This document shows positions 26,523 through 36,294 of a stretch of DNA of 64,000 nt, one piece after another (position 1 is the first letter of the stretch; every line of letters starts with the position of its first letter). Made by a program: the position numbers and the translations under genes. The notes below the pieces were generated by a model. The model saw only the letters and a program-made list of their open reading frames with translations, searched no databases and was not told the origin of the DNA. This stretch comes from a virus. The stretch covers positions 1-64,000 of IMG/VR virus record IMGVR_UViG_3300025652_000055; one strand, written 5' to 3'.

Positions 26523-29500
26523 ATGCCAGAATTTATTCATAACTTTACTCAGGGGAAGATGAATCATGATCTTGATGAAAGAATGGTTCCAAACGGTCAA
26601 TATAGAGATGCATTAAACGTAACTGTAGCTACTTCTGAATCTAGCAATGTTGGTGCTTTGCAAAATTTAAAAGGTAATACAGAGTTGAAAGGTTCTCCAG
26701 CATCTTCTGGTAATTGGTCTTCTGATTACATAAACTCTCTTAACAACCCAGTCTGTATAGGTTCTATAAGACATGAGCCGACAGAGTGTATATATTGGTT
26801 TGTAGCTACCGACAAGGGTACTACTAGATCAAGCGTTAGTGTTATAGCTGAGTTTAATCAAAAAACTGGTGACGTAACACCTGTATTAGTTGACACTAAA
26901 GGTATATTAAACTTTACTAAAAATAACTTAATAACAGGTGTAAATATAATAGACGACTTATTATTCTTTACAGATAATGTTAATGAACCCAAGAAGGTAA
27001 ATATAAAAAAGTTTAAAAAAGGTTCTTCAAACGGTGGTACACCTAGTTTCAGTGTACACAGTAAAATTCCAACTTACAACACTTCTAACAGAAACTATAC
27101 TTATAATTCTTCTGGCGCTGACTTTGCAGAAGAAGATATTACTGTTATTAAAAAATCTCCATTAGATGAACCGGGTTTATCTATGTCAGCTTCGCTGGTA
27201 AACGGTCCTGGAACAGGCACCGATCCTATAACCACAACTTACTCTTTAAACAACTACTACAACTTTACGTACATAACAGAAGCCGCTACTAATAACTCAC
27301 CAGCGGAGTACAAGCCACTACCAACGTTTCAAGAATATCAAGAAGCTTTAGGTACCGGTGGAGCGTTTCCAACTAATATGGAGTTTGTAAACATAGTTGT
27401 ATCAGCAGTACCAACAGGTTACGAGCCTGGTGACGTTATAGTTCTTAGTGGAAGCTATATAAATGACTACAACAACGAAGATGAATACACTATAAGATTA
27501 GAGATAGATTTCGTAAACGGAGCTAATTTAAGGTGTAAGATTCAATCTATACCTAATAAGATATTAAGATTTGGAGCAGATCAAGACGAGCTAATAACAT
27601 GGGAGGTTCTATTAGAAGAGAAAGATCCTATGTTTGAATTTGATTTTCCAAGATTTGCTTACAGATGGAAGTATGAAAATGGTGAGTACTCTACTTTTTC
27701 ACCTTTTTCTGGACCAGCGTTTATAGGTGGTCAATTTGAATACTTATCTTCTGATGGTTATAACTTAGGTATGAGAAACAACCTAAGGTCTTTAAGTATA
27801 AATAATCTTTACTGGGGAAGTACAGAGGTTGTTGAACTAGATATATTGTACAAAGCATCTAACAGTAACACTGTGTATGTAGTAGATACCTTAAAGGATA
27901 GAACTAAAACTAGCTTTACTATTAAAAATGAATTAATTGGAGCCGCTGTAGAAGCTAACCAACTACTCAGACCTTGGGATAACGTTCCAAGAAAAGCTAA
28001 AGCTCAAGAGGTTTCAGCTAATAGACTTATATACGCTAACTATATACAAAATTATAATGTTCCAAAAGTTGGTCTTATTTTAAGTTTAGCTACAAACAAT
28101 CACACTGGTTTAAATGAAGAATCTGATACGTTTAGAGAACCAATACAAAGCGTAAAGTCTATAAGAAAATATCAACTAGGTATTGTGTTTCAAGACGCTT
28201 ACGGAAGACAAACACCGGTTTTTTCGGATGCAAACGCTACTATAAGCATAGATAAAGATGCAGCTGTTGGTGTTAGCAAATTTATAGCCACCGTACCGCC
28301 TGTACAAAATATGCCTAGCTGGGTAACGCATTATAAGTATTTTATTAAAGATACATCTAACGAATACTACAACTTAGCTTTAGATAGATTTTATTTTGCT
28401 GAAGATGGCAACGTTTGGTTGAGTTTCCCTTCATCAGAAAGAAGTAAAGTTCAAATAGATAGTTATCTTATACTAAAAAAACAACACGACGTAGATAATC
28501 CTTCTATTGGTCCTTGTAGATATAAAGTTTTAGATGTTCAGTCTCAAGCTCCTGAGTTTGTTGCTAATTCTAAAAAGATTATAGCTTCAGCTCGCTGTGA
28601 AGTTGACGCTGGTTTTCAAGAAGATTTCTCTTTAATAACTTTTACAGGACCTAACGCTGATGATAATTCTCAGTTTGCAACAGCTTTTAATGGCGATAGC
28701 TTTATTACAATATCCGACGGTGGTAATACAACAGACATATTAGGGGTTAAATTTGGTGGACCTGTTTCAAGTAATGGTACAATGTACGAGGTGCAGTTAG
28801 ACGAGCCATTTGGAGCAGACGCTTCTTTCTTCGGGGTATCAGGTTTAGTAGAGGGTGCAACTATTACTATAAATGTTTATAAAAACGAAGAAGAAAGACT
28901 ACCAGAGTTTGAAGGTAGATTTTTTGTTAAAATAAATAGAGATACAGATTTTGATGTTAACATAATAAAAACTTTTTCAGGTTTAAATAAAAGGTACGGT
29001 ATAGTTGGCGCGGCTTATGTCGATAGAGTTACCGCTAGTTCTTCTTTGAGAGGTAGTTCATCAAGATGGGGGACATTTTTTAGAGATGCGGGAGAGGCAG
29101 CTGGAAATCCGTTTGGTGACTGTACATGTCCTGATTCCTGGAGACACAAAGGTGTCGAGCTAGGTGGTAACGGTAATAGGTTAAACGGTTTTAATGGAGT
29201 TCCTTCAAATTCAAGAGTATTTATAGATGGTCAAACAGGTATGGAGCAGGCTTTTCACGCTGGTGCCGCTTATAATAGAGAGTGGTTAGGTATTCTTAGA
29301 GCTGGTTTTTCAAATCCTATTTACGAACACTTAGGTAGTCAAAAAGCGTTTTTTGCAGAAAAAGCTGTAAAAGGGGCTTTAGTAAGAATAGTACACATAG
29401 ACGGTAGAGTTTCTAAACCTTATGAAATTAAAAACCACTGGAGATTCAGAGGTGCTAGGGGAATAAGAAGATGTTTTTGTGTGGATGGTTGTGGTGACTG

Positions 29501-32021
29501 TCAAAAAAGTACGCTTGGAAGTAATAGAGTTTTTTCTTTAGCGTTAGAGCTAACTAGCAAGGTTCAAGAAGACTGGGTTGGTAACGGATCAGAATCAGCC
29601 TTAACCAACATAAGAGGTTTTCAAATAGTTGAAGAAGTTATAAGTGATGATAACAAAATAATATCTTCTAACAATCCAGCTGTTTTTGAAACAGAGCCAA
29701 AAGAAGCTGTAGATATTGATATATATTACGAAGCATCAAATGCGTTACCTATATCAACTATAAATCAACAATCAAAAATATTAAATTACTATAACTGTTA
29801 TAGCTTTGGAAATGGTGTTGAGTCTGATAGAATAAGAGATGATTTCAACGCACCTAGAATAGGTAAAGGAGTTAAAGTGTCTGCTTTACTAGATGAACCA
29901 TATATGGAAGAAAGAAGGTCAAGTGGTCTTATATTTTCTCAAATATACAACTCTCAAGCAGGTATAAATAGATTAAATCAGTTTATACAAGCACAGCCTA
30001 TAACTAAAGATTTAAACCCAGAGTATGGATCTATACAAAAGCTACATTCTAGAAACACAAACTTAATTACGCTTTGTGAAGACAAATGTTTAAAAATACT
30101 AGCAAATAAAGATGCTTTATTTAACGCCGATGGAAGTGCTAATATAACTTCTAACAAGGCTGTTTTAGGACAAGCTGTTCCTTATGCTGGTGAGTTTGGT
30201 ATTAGTACAAACCCAGAGTCATTTGCTTCCTATGGATTTAGAGCTTATTTTTCAGATAAAAATAGAGGAGCTGTAATTAGATTATCACAAGACGGTATAA
30301 CTAATATTGCTTTAAAAGGTATGTCTGACTTTTTTGCAGACAACTTACCTAGTTCTACTAAAATAATTGGAAGTTATAACGATGACAAAGAAAATTACAA
30401 TTTAACACTAGATTATTTAACTGACGAGTGGCAAGATAAGCTTTCTAAGACACCTAAAGATAAAACACACTGTGAAGTACCTAATGATGAATCTGATGAT
30501 ATAGAAACAACTACAGTATCATTTAAAGAGACTGTTGACGGTTGGACTAGTAGAAAATCTTATTATACTAAGACTGGTAGTGTTTTTTACCCACTAGAAA
30601 GTGGTGAATCTTTAAATGACAAGTATTATACTTTTAATAAAGGATTAATATGGGAGCATGCCTCTAATGATTTATATAATAATTTTTATGGAACTCAATA
30701 TGATAGCTCTGTCAATGTAGTGATAAATGACGCTACAGAGTCTATCAAAGGGTTTAAAACATTAAACTACTCTGGTACTGATTCTAGAAAATACTCTTAT
30801 AACACGTCCAGTGGTTTAACGGGGTTGAGTATAGATCAGGTTGTAGCTCAACAAATATCACCTTCTATAATAAACGCTGAAAACTATACGCCTGGTTGGT
30901 ATACTAACTATATCAATACTGATATGGAGGAAGGTATGATAAAAGAGTTTGCTAAGAAAGAAAATAAATACTTCAATAAAATAAAAGGTATAAAAACTTA
31001 CTACAATGATAATTGTGATAATAATATTGATTCTTCTGCTTTTCAAACTCAAGGATTAGGTTTAGCTACTGTAACTTCATCTGCTCCAACTGCATTTAAA
31101 TTAACAGTTAAGGTTGACGCTTCTTGTTCTACAGGAACAGGTAATGATCCACTGCCAGACACTACTAAAAAGTTCTGGTACTACTGGACATGCACCAAAA
31201 CAGGGTCTAACGTAAACGTAGATATAAGACAAACGGCAACAGACCAACTTGTTAAATGTGGTATAGAAGAGTTTTATAATAATTTCCCTAACAATTACAC
31301 TGGTATTGATAAGAATTATTTTAATTTTAAATTCTTTAATTCTTCAGGTGTTAACGTGAACACTATACTTTATAACGAAAACAACGAGTCTATATCTACT
31401 AGTGGTAAGTTTTTATATGTTGAACCAGCTTCAACGCCTGACAACAACGCTTTAAACGCTAATGTTTCTGGCACTGCTGTTCCAAATACTTACTTTATAT
31501 TAACTGTAACAAACGGTGTTATAACCGCTAAAACTCAATACAATACTTTAGCTAGTTGTGGAACACCTCTTGTGGCTGTAGACTTTTCTTTGTTCGTTGG
31601 TTATAGAGTTGGTGGTAACTCTACTAATTTGTTAACCGGTACAGCAGCACAACACGGTACTCCTTCTGGAAGAGCAGCTCTAGCTAAAACACAATTAAAA
31701 GATTGGTTAACTGGTCCATTAATAGGTCAAGTGAGTTCAAATAGATTAATTAGACTATCTGATATATACAAGTATTCCGGTGCAACTGGTTTAGTTGTTG
31801 GAGCTCAGCTTCACAATGATGTTGGTCCAATTGCTACAGATGGTATATTTGGGCACAACACTAACTCAGCGCCAATACCTAATGGTTATTGGTCTTACAC
31901 TTCACCATCAAGCAACTCATTAAAAACAGATGCCGGCTGGTCAAGTCTTGATAGTGCTTGGAAGTTTATAACATTTGAAAATGGAATAGTTACTCACATA
32001 ACAACAATGAATACATTATAA
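26523..32021 (+). CDS. giant tail hub / muzzle-like (stabilisation) protein
   Basis: An 1832-residue structural protein. The N-terminus contains FTQGKMNHDLDERMVPNGQY and RDALNV, which I associate with the long tail stabilisation/muzzle proteins of crAss-like and marine podoviruses. Two Cys clusters, GDCTCPDSW (about 865) and RCFCVDGCGDC (about 983), sit in a Gly-rich section and could bind metals. The protein is beta-rich throughout. It probably forms the distal end of the short tail. Confidence is moderate for the exact role and high for being virion structural. Confidence 0.65.
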   Translation: MPEFIHNFTQGKMNHDLDERMVPNGQYRDALNVTVATSESSNVGALQNLKGNTELKGSPASSGNWSSDYINSLNNPVCIGSIRHEPTECIYWFVATDKGTTRSSVSVIAEFNQKTGDVTPVLVDTKGILNFTKNNLITGVNIIDDLLFFTDNVNEPKKVNIKKFKKGSSNGGTPSFSVHSKIPTYNTSNRNYTYNSSGADFAEEDITVIKKSPLDEPGLSMSASLVNGPGTGTDPITTTYSLNNYYNFTYITEAATNNSPAEYKPLPTFQEYQEALGTGGAFPTNMEFVNIVVSAVPTGYEPGDVIVLSGSYINDYNNEDEYTIRLEIDFVNGANLRCKIQSIPNKILRFGADQDELITWEVLLEEKDPMFEFDFPRFAYRWKYENGEYSTFSPFSGPAFIGGQFEYLSSDGYNLGMRNNLRSLSINNLYWGSTEVVELDILYKASNSNTVYVVDTLKDRTKTSFTIKNELIGAAVEANQLLRPWDNVPRKAKAQEVSANRLIYANYIQNYNVPKVGLILSLATNNHTGLNEESDTFREPIQSVKSIRKYQLGIVFQDAYGRQTPVFSDANATISIDKDAAVGVSKFIATVPPVQNMPSWVTHYKYFIKDTSNEYYNLALDRFYFAEDGNVWLSFPSSERSKVQIDSYLILKKQHDVDNPSIGPCRYKVLDVQSQAPEFVANSKKIIASARCEVDAGFQEDFSLITFTGPNADDNSQFATAFNGDSFITISDGGNTTDILGVKFGGPVSSNGTMYEVQLDEPFGADASFFGVSGLVEGATITINVYKNEEERLPEFEGRFFVKINRDTDFDVNIIKTFSGLNKRYGIVGAAYVDRVTASSSLRGSSSRWGTFFRDAGEAAGNPFGDCTCPDSWRHKGVELGGNGNRLNGFNGVPSNSRVFIDGQTGMEQAFHAGAAYNREWLGILRAGFSNPIYEHLGSQKAFFAEKAVKGALVRIVHIDGRVSKPYEIKNHWRFRGARGIRRCFCVDGCGDCQKSTLGSNRVFSLALELTSKVQEDWVGNGSESALTNIRGFQIVEEVISDDNKIISSNNPAVFETEPKEAVDIDIYYEASNALPISTINQQSKILNYYNCYSFGNGVESDRIRDDFNAPRIGKGVKVSALLDEPYMEERRSSGLIFSQIYNSQAGINRLNQFIQAQPITKDLNPEYGSIQKLHSRNTNLITLCEDKCLKILANKDALFNADGSANITSNKAVLGQAVPYAGEFGISTNPESFASYGFRAYFSDKNRGAVIRLSQDGITNIALKGMSDFFADNLPSSTKIIGSYNDDKENYNLTLDYLTDEWQDKLSKTPKDKTHCEVPNDESDDIETTTVSFKETVDGWTSRKSYYTKTGSVFYPLESGESLNDKYYTFNKGLIWEHASNDLYNNFYGTQYDSSVNVVINDATESIKGFKTLNYSGTDSRKYSYNTSSGLTGLSIDQVVAQQISPSIINAENYTPGWYTNYINTDMEEGMIKEFAKKENKYFNKIKGIKTYYNDNCDNNIDSSAFQTQGLGLATVTSSAPTAFKLTVKVDASCSTGTGNDPLPDTTKKFWYYWTCTKTGSNVNVDIRQTATDQLVKCGIEEFYNNFPNNYTGIDKNYFNFKFFNSSGVNVNTILYNENNESISTSGKFLYVEPASTPDNNALNANVSGTAVPNTYFILTVTNGVITAKTQYNTLASCGTPLVAVDFSLFVGYRVGGNSTNLLTGTAAQHGTPSGRAALAKTQLKDWLTGPLIGQVSSNRLIRLSDIYKYSGATGLVVGAQLHNDVGPIATDGIFGHNTNSAPIPNGYWSYTSPSSNSLKTDAGWSSLDSAWKFITFENGIVTHITTMNTL

Positions 32022-34072
32022 TGGCAGATCAAACAATTATAAATAACTATACGGTATCACAAGTTACGTACTCTGTTACGGCAGGAACAAATGTAGCTTT
32101 GCAGCACGCTACGGCAATATTGATAATATCACCTTTAAGTGGTTATGTTGTTGTGGCTGAGGATTTTTCTTGGGTAAACACTACTTTAGCTAACATAGAC
32201 ACTGTTGTTTTTACGCAAGATGGGGCTGATGTTAGATGTATTGTTACTTTTGATAACCCATTCGCTATGCCTGCAGCAACAACTATATTAGCTTTATGTA
32301 TAAGTGGTTCTGCTAAAATATCAACAGTTCAAGTCGTAGGTACTTACAATGCTACAGGTTCATCTACAAATATGACTATAGATCAAGAAAGTCCAGTTCC
32401 TGAAACAACAACCTTTGATATATCAGGAAATGCTCTTTCAGCTGTTATGTTTTTAGAAAAAACTTATACAGCAGCGAGTGGTTACTTTTTTGTTGAAGAT
32501 TTTAATATAGAATATACAGGTTTCAATATGGTTGTTGACAACTACAATTGTGTTGAAACAAAGACTTATGATGCAAATAATAAGTTAACAGCTATAAACT
32601 TAAAATTTTATTATACTTTCACAAACGAAGCAAGTATATACGGTAACAATATAAATGTTACAATTCCTGCTACAGAAGCTACCTATGTTGTTAGTAATAA
32701 AATTAGAAATTATTCTTTTATTGGTGGTAACAATCAAGTTCAAGAACCTGGAGCTGTAAGAAAAGTTAGAATATACGGAAACCCTACAACAACGTTCACT
32801 TTAGCTAGTGCGAACGGATCAATACTAGATATTGGTCAGCTGTCTACTGACGGTCTTGATACAATTGTGTTTTACGCAACAACACCGACTATTACAATGC
32901 CAGCTTCTGGTTATTTTGATATAAACATATACATACCGGCCTCTAGTTCAAACGTGACTTACACGTTTACATTAGCTGGTGGTAATTTAATTAGTCCTTT
33001 CCCACAACCTAATCCTTTTTATATATATCAAAAAGCTAAAGTTAATTTAACTTTCACAGCAAGTGGTACAAATATGGTGGTTAGTACAGTATTACCTAGT
33101 CAGACTAGTTTCGTAAAGACGTTTGACGCTAATAGTCAACCTACCAGTGGTGCTTCAACCGCTTCTCAAGTTGATTATAATTTTAAAGTAACTGGTAATG
33201 CAGGTCAAATTATAACTCTAGATAATCAAGATACCGTGGGTTACGCTACGTGGTCTAATTTAGAAAGTGTGGACAACGCCCTGTCCAGTGCTATAGCTAA
33301 TACTTTAGTTTTACCTGTTGAAAGTGCTACAGGTATAGTTGCTGGTATGAGATTCTCTACACCTTACTTTTCATCAAGCGATGTATATACTGTTGCTAGT
33401 GTTAATAGTAATAACGTTACATTAACAGGTGGACCTAACTTAACATTACCAGATAACACAAACGTTAGTTTTAATAATAGAAAAGGTTCTGAATTAATAC
33501 TACCTGTTAGCGTGGTTTTGAACATTGCTGGTACTGAAGCTACAATTACTGGACCTGGTACTATACAAGCGTATGGAGACTCGGATGTTACTTTTAACTT
33601 AGATTTAACCTCTGTTATTACTTTAGGATCTGCTAATGGATGTGTTGAATATGACATAGTTGTTGGTAACGCCGGTGGAACTGTAAAGTATTACGATTGT
33701 GTTACTAATACAAAAAGAGTTATATACACAAACAAAGGTGATACTAATTTTTCTATATGTGCACTATCTTCTCCAGCCCCTGTGGTATCAGGTACTATGA
33801 CCTCTACTGCCAATGGTGATACTTGTGATACAACTGGTGTTGATCAAACGTGCGCTACTTGGACTATACAGTACAACCCAGCTACCACACCAAGAGCAAA
33901 ACAAGTTGCTGTAACGTATGTAAACTGTGAAACATTAGCTGAAGAAACAATAAACATAGGTGTTTTATCACCAGCTATAACACAGTGTGCTACAAGACAA
34001 ACACCAGTAAGCGTTGATCCAGGTGATGGAGGAGCTACAATAACATTAACTAATCTAAATTGCACACCTTAA
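32021..34072 (+). CDS. beta-rich appendage protein
   Basis: A 683-residue Thr/Asn/Ser-rich protein starting on the last base of the hub gene. Repeated strand segments suggest several immunoglobulin-like or fibre domains. Cysteines are concentrated in the last ~170 residues, possibly forming disulfides outside the cell. Probably a tail appendage bound to the hub. No enzyme motifs. Confidence 0.5.
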   Translation: MADQTIINNYTVSQVTYSVTAGTNVALQHATAILIISPLSGYVVVAEDFSWVNTTLANIDTVVFTQDGADVRCIVTFDNPFAMPAATTILALCISGSAKISTVQVVGTYNATGSSTNMTIDQESPVPETTTFDISGNALSAVMFLEKTYTAASGYFFVEDFNIEYTGFNMVVDNYNCVETKTYDANNKLTAINLKFYYTFTNEASIYGNNINVTIPATEATYVVSNKIRNYSFIGGNNQVQEPGAVRKVRIYGNPTTTFTLASANGSILDIGQLSTDGLDTIVFYATTPTITMPASGYFDINIYIPASSSNVTYTFTLAGGNLISPFPQPNPFYIYQKAKVNLTFTASGTNMVVSTVLPSQTSFVKTFDANSQPTSGASTASQVDYNFKVTGNAGQIITLDNQDTVGYATWSNLESVDNALSSAIANTLVLPVESATGIVAGMRFSTPYFSSSDVYTVASVNSNNVTLTGGPNLTLPDNTNVSFNNRKGSELILPVSVVLNIAGTEATITGPGTIQAYGDSDVTFNLDLTSVITLGSANGCVEYDIVVGNAGGTVKYYDCVTNTKRVIYTNKGDTNFSICALSSPAPVVSGTMTSTANGDTCDTTGVDQTCATWTIQYNPATTPRAKQVAVTYVNCETLAEETINIGVLSPAITQCATRQTPVSVDPGDGGATITLTNLNCTP

Positions 34073-34082
34073 AAAATAAATC

Positions 34083-34424
34083 ATGGCGACACAACCGATA
34101 ACATTATTATTCCCTACAGCGGTAAACGTATCACTACAGGTTGGTGACACGGTTTATTATTTAGCTGCTAACGAGGAAGTAGTAGAAATAGGTCCAATAA
34201 CCAGTATAACTACAAACGCTAACGGATCAGTTACAATAGTGGCTAATATAGACACTTTAACAACACCGCCCACAAACAGCAGTTATATATTTTTTACTAA
34301 AGATTCTCAAGGTAATACTTCTAATTTAAAAGGCTATTACGCAGAGGCACAATTTAGAAACGATAAAACAACAGAGGTTGAATTGTTTTCAGTAGGATCA
34401 GAAATATTTGAAAGTAGTAAATAA
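34083..34424 (+). CDS. small beta-rich structural protein
   Basis: A 113-residue protein of alternating hydrophobic strands (VNVSLQVGDTVYYLAANEE) with a short C-terminal polar region. It lies between the appendage and ejection proteins. Likely a minor tail component. Function unknown. Confidence 0.45.
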   Translation: MATQPITLLFPTAVNVSLQVGDTVYYLAANEEVVEIGPITSITTNANGSVTIVANIDTLTTPPTNSSYIFFTKDSQGNTSNLKGYYAEAQFRNDKTTEVELFSVGSEIFESSK

Positions 34425-34456
34425 CCTGTAATTATAATAACATAAACAAAATTAAC

Positions 34457-35095
34457 ATGGCACAAGGAACGTATAAAAAATCACCAATAAAGCTTTTAAC
34501 CGGAGGTATGATGGCTCAAGCAGCTGGAGGACTAATGGGTATTGCTGGTGGTATAATCGGTGGTGGTAAGCGTAGACGTGAACAAAGAGCTGCGCAAGCA
34601 GAAATGAATAGAAACAAAGCTAGATTTGAAAACTTAGACACTTCAAATTTAGCCGCGAACCTAGACAATGCTTACGAAGATCTAAGCGTTAATACTCAAG
34701 CTGCTGATTTTGCTAGAGATCAATCACAGCAAAACAACGCCAACATAATGAATAACATGGGTGGTGCAGCTGGTGGATCCGGAATTGCAGCTATGGCTCA
34801 AGCTTTAGCTGGTGCTGGAAATCAACAAGCGCAACAAGCAGCTGTAAGTATAGGACAACAAGAGCAAGGTAATCAAATGAAAGCTGCTGGTGGAAGAATG
34901 AGTATTCAAAACGCTGAAATGGCAGGCGCTCAGGCTTCTAGAAACGCTGAACAAAACAAAGTGGAAACACTATTAGGTATGTCACAACAGAGACTTGGCG
35001 CTGCTAACGCTGCTAGAGATGCAGCTACTCAATCTATAATGGGAGGAGTTGGCTCGATAGTTGGAGCCGGAGGAGACATGATAGATAATAGATAA
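34457..35095 (+). CDS. internal virion (ejection) protein, T7 gp14-like layout
   Basis: A 212-residue Ala/Gln/Gly-rich protein. The N-terminus has the KSPIK motif shared with the small early-late proteins. Then comes a Gly/Ala hydrophobic segment (about 16-35), a basic KRRREQRAAQ stretch and long amphipathic helices. This layout matches small podoviral ejection proteins that insert into the host envelope. The SPxK motif may mark packaged proteins. Confidence 0.6.
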   Translation: MAQGTYKKSPIKLLTGGMMAQAAGGLMGIAGGIIGGGKRRREQRAAQAEMNRNKARFENLDTSNLAANLDNAYEDLSVNTQAADFARDQSQQNNANIMNNMGGAAGGSGIAAMAQALAGAGNQQAQQAAVSIGQQEQGNQMKAAGGRMSIQNAEMAGAQASRNAEQNKVETLLGMSQQRLGAANAARDAATQSIMGGVGSIVGAGGDMIDNR

Positions 35096-35105
35096 AAAAA
35101 ACAAA

Positions 35106-36278
35106 ATGGCAAATGAATCATTAATAAAAGGCGCTGCTTTTGCGCATGGTGGTCTTAAGACCGGTGGGTTTGTAAATCCACAAGCCGCTTATGTGCAGGG
35201 TATGAATACACCTATGTCTGAGATCGGTAGAAGAGCTTTACAAGAGGCCGCGTACAAAAGAAAACAAGACGAGGTTGAGCTAAAAAACTATGTTAACAAG
35301 CTAGAGGACATAGAGCTGGGTAAAGTTGAAGATTCAATGAGACCTGAAGTTACTCAGTTTTTAGTTGATAATAAAAATGACTATGCCGAAGCAGCTAGAT
35401 TAGCAGCTGATTTAGATGCTGATGATCCAAGATACATGGAGGCTGTTAGTGAGATGAATAAAATAAATTCTAAATTTAAAGCCTTAAGTAAAAATTTAGA
35501 TCTTTTTAAAGAAAAAAGAACTCAGTTTTATGATGATGTAAAAAACAACACTATAAGTAAGGGAGCTAACATAGATGCTTTAACATCTCTTTTTAAAAAT
35601 AACGAATACGCTATAGAGATAGATGAGTATGGTAATTTATCTATTGACAATGAAGGAGATCTTGTACCTTTAACTGATTTTGATGAAGACACTGATTATA
35701 ATTACTTTTTAACAAACAACGAAGGGTTTAACACTTTAATGACGCTTAATGAAAAAGCAAATACTGGCGCTACAAAAATATCAGGAGGTTTAGAACAGAA
35801 TTACAGATACCAATTAAACGGTTTGTTTAACACTATGGGTAGAGAGGATTTAATGTCTATGGTATACGACACTGTTATTAGTAATGTTCCCTTAAAAGAT
35901 CGTGAAGATTTTGACGCGGGTTTACTTAATATTGAGAGAGAAGGAGAGCTTAGAGAGTGGTTATCTAATACTTATTTAGATACTTTTAAAACAGTAGCTG
36001 CGCAAGCTGCTAAACAAAAAGAAATAAAAAATAGACCTAAAGAAAGTATAGCTCAAAGAAGAGCTCGTCAAGCGGCAGAGCAAGCTATGAAAAGATACAA
36101 AGAAATAACTTCTTCACCTGTGGCTGGTGCTTCAGTTCAAGGAAGAGGTGGTAAGTCTATAGTTTTTATAGCTAACGATAAGGGTGTGGTAGAACCGCGC
36201 CCTGTTAGAAATGGATCTTTAGACCCAACGGTTGTTATATACGAAGATGCAGACGCACAAGATTGGTTAACAAAATAA
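35106..36278 (+). CDS. internal virion protein, unknown
   Basis: A 390-residue, largely helical soluble protein (LKNYVNKLEDIELGKVEDSM; basic helix near 305-335). Its position between the gp14-like protein and the giant ejection protein suggests it is packaged in the capsid and delivered with the DNA. No catalytic motif recognised. Confidence 0.55.
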   Translation: MANESLIKGAAFAHGGLKTGGFVNPQAAYVQGMNTPMSEIGRRALQEAAYKRKQDEVELKNYVNKLEDIELGKVEDSMRPEVTQFLVDNKNDYAEAARLAADLDADDPRYMEAVSEMNKINSKFKALSKNLDLFKEKRTQFYDDVKNNTISKGANIDALTSLFKNNEYAIEIDEYGNLSIDNEGDLVPLTDFDEDTDYNYFLTNNEGFNTLMTLNEKANTGATKISGGLEQNYRYQLNGLFNTMGREDLMSMVYDTVISNVPLKDREDFDAGLLNIEREGELREWLSNTYLDTFKTVAAQAAKQKEIKNRPKESIAQRRARQAAEQAMKRYKEITSSPVAGASVQGRGGKSIVFIANDKGVVEPRPVRNGSLDPTVVIYEDADAQDWLTK

Positions 36279-36294
36279 ATTAAATTAAAGTAAT

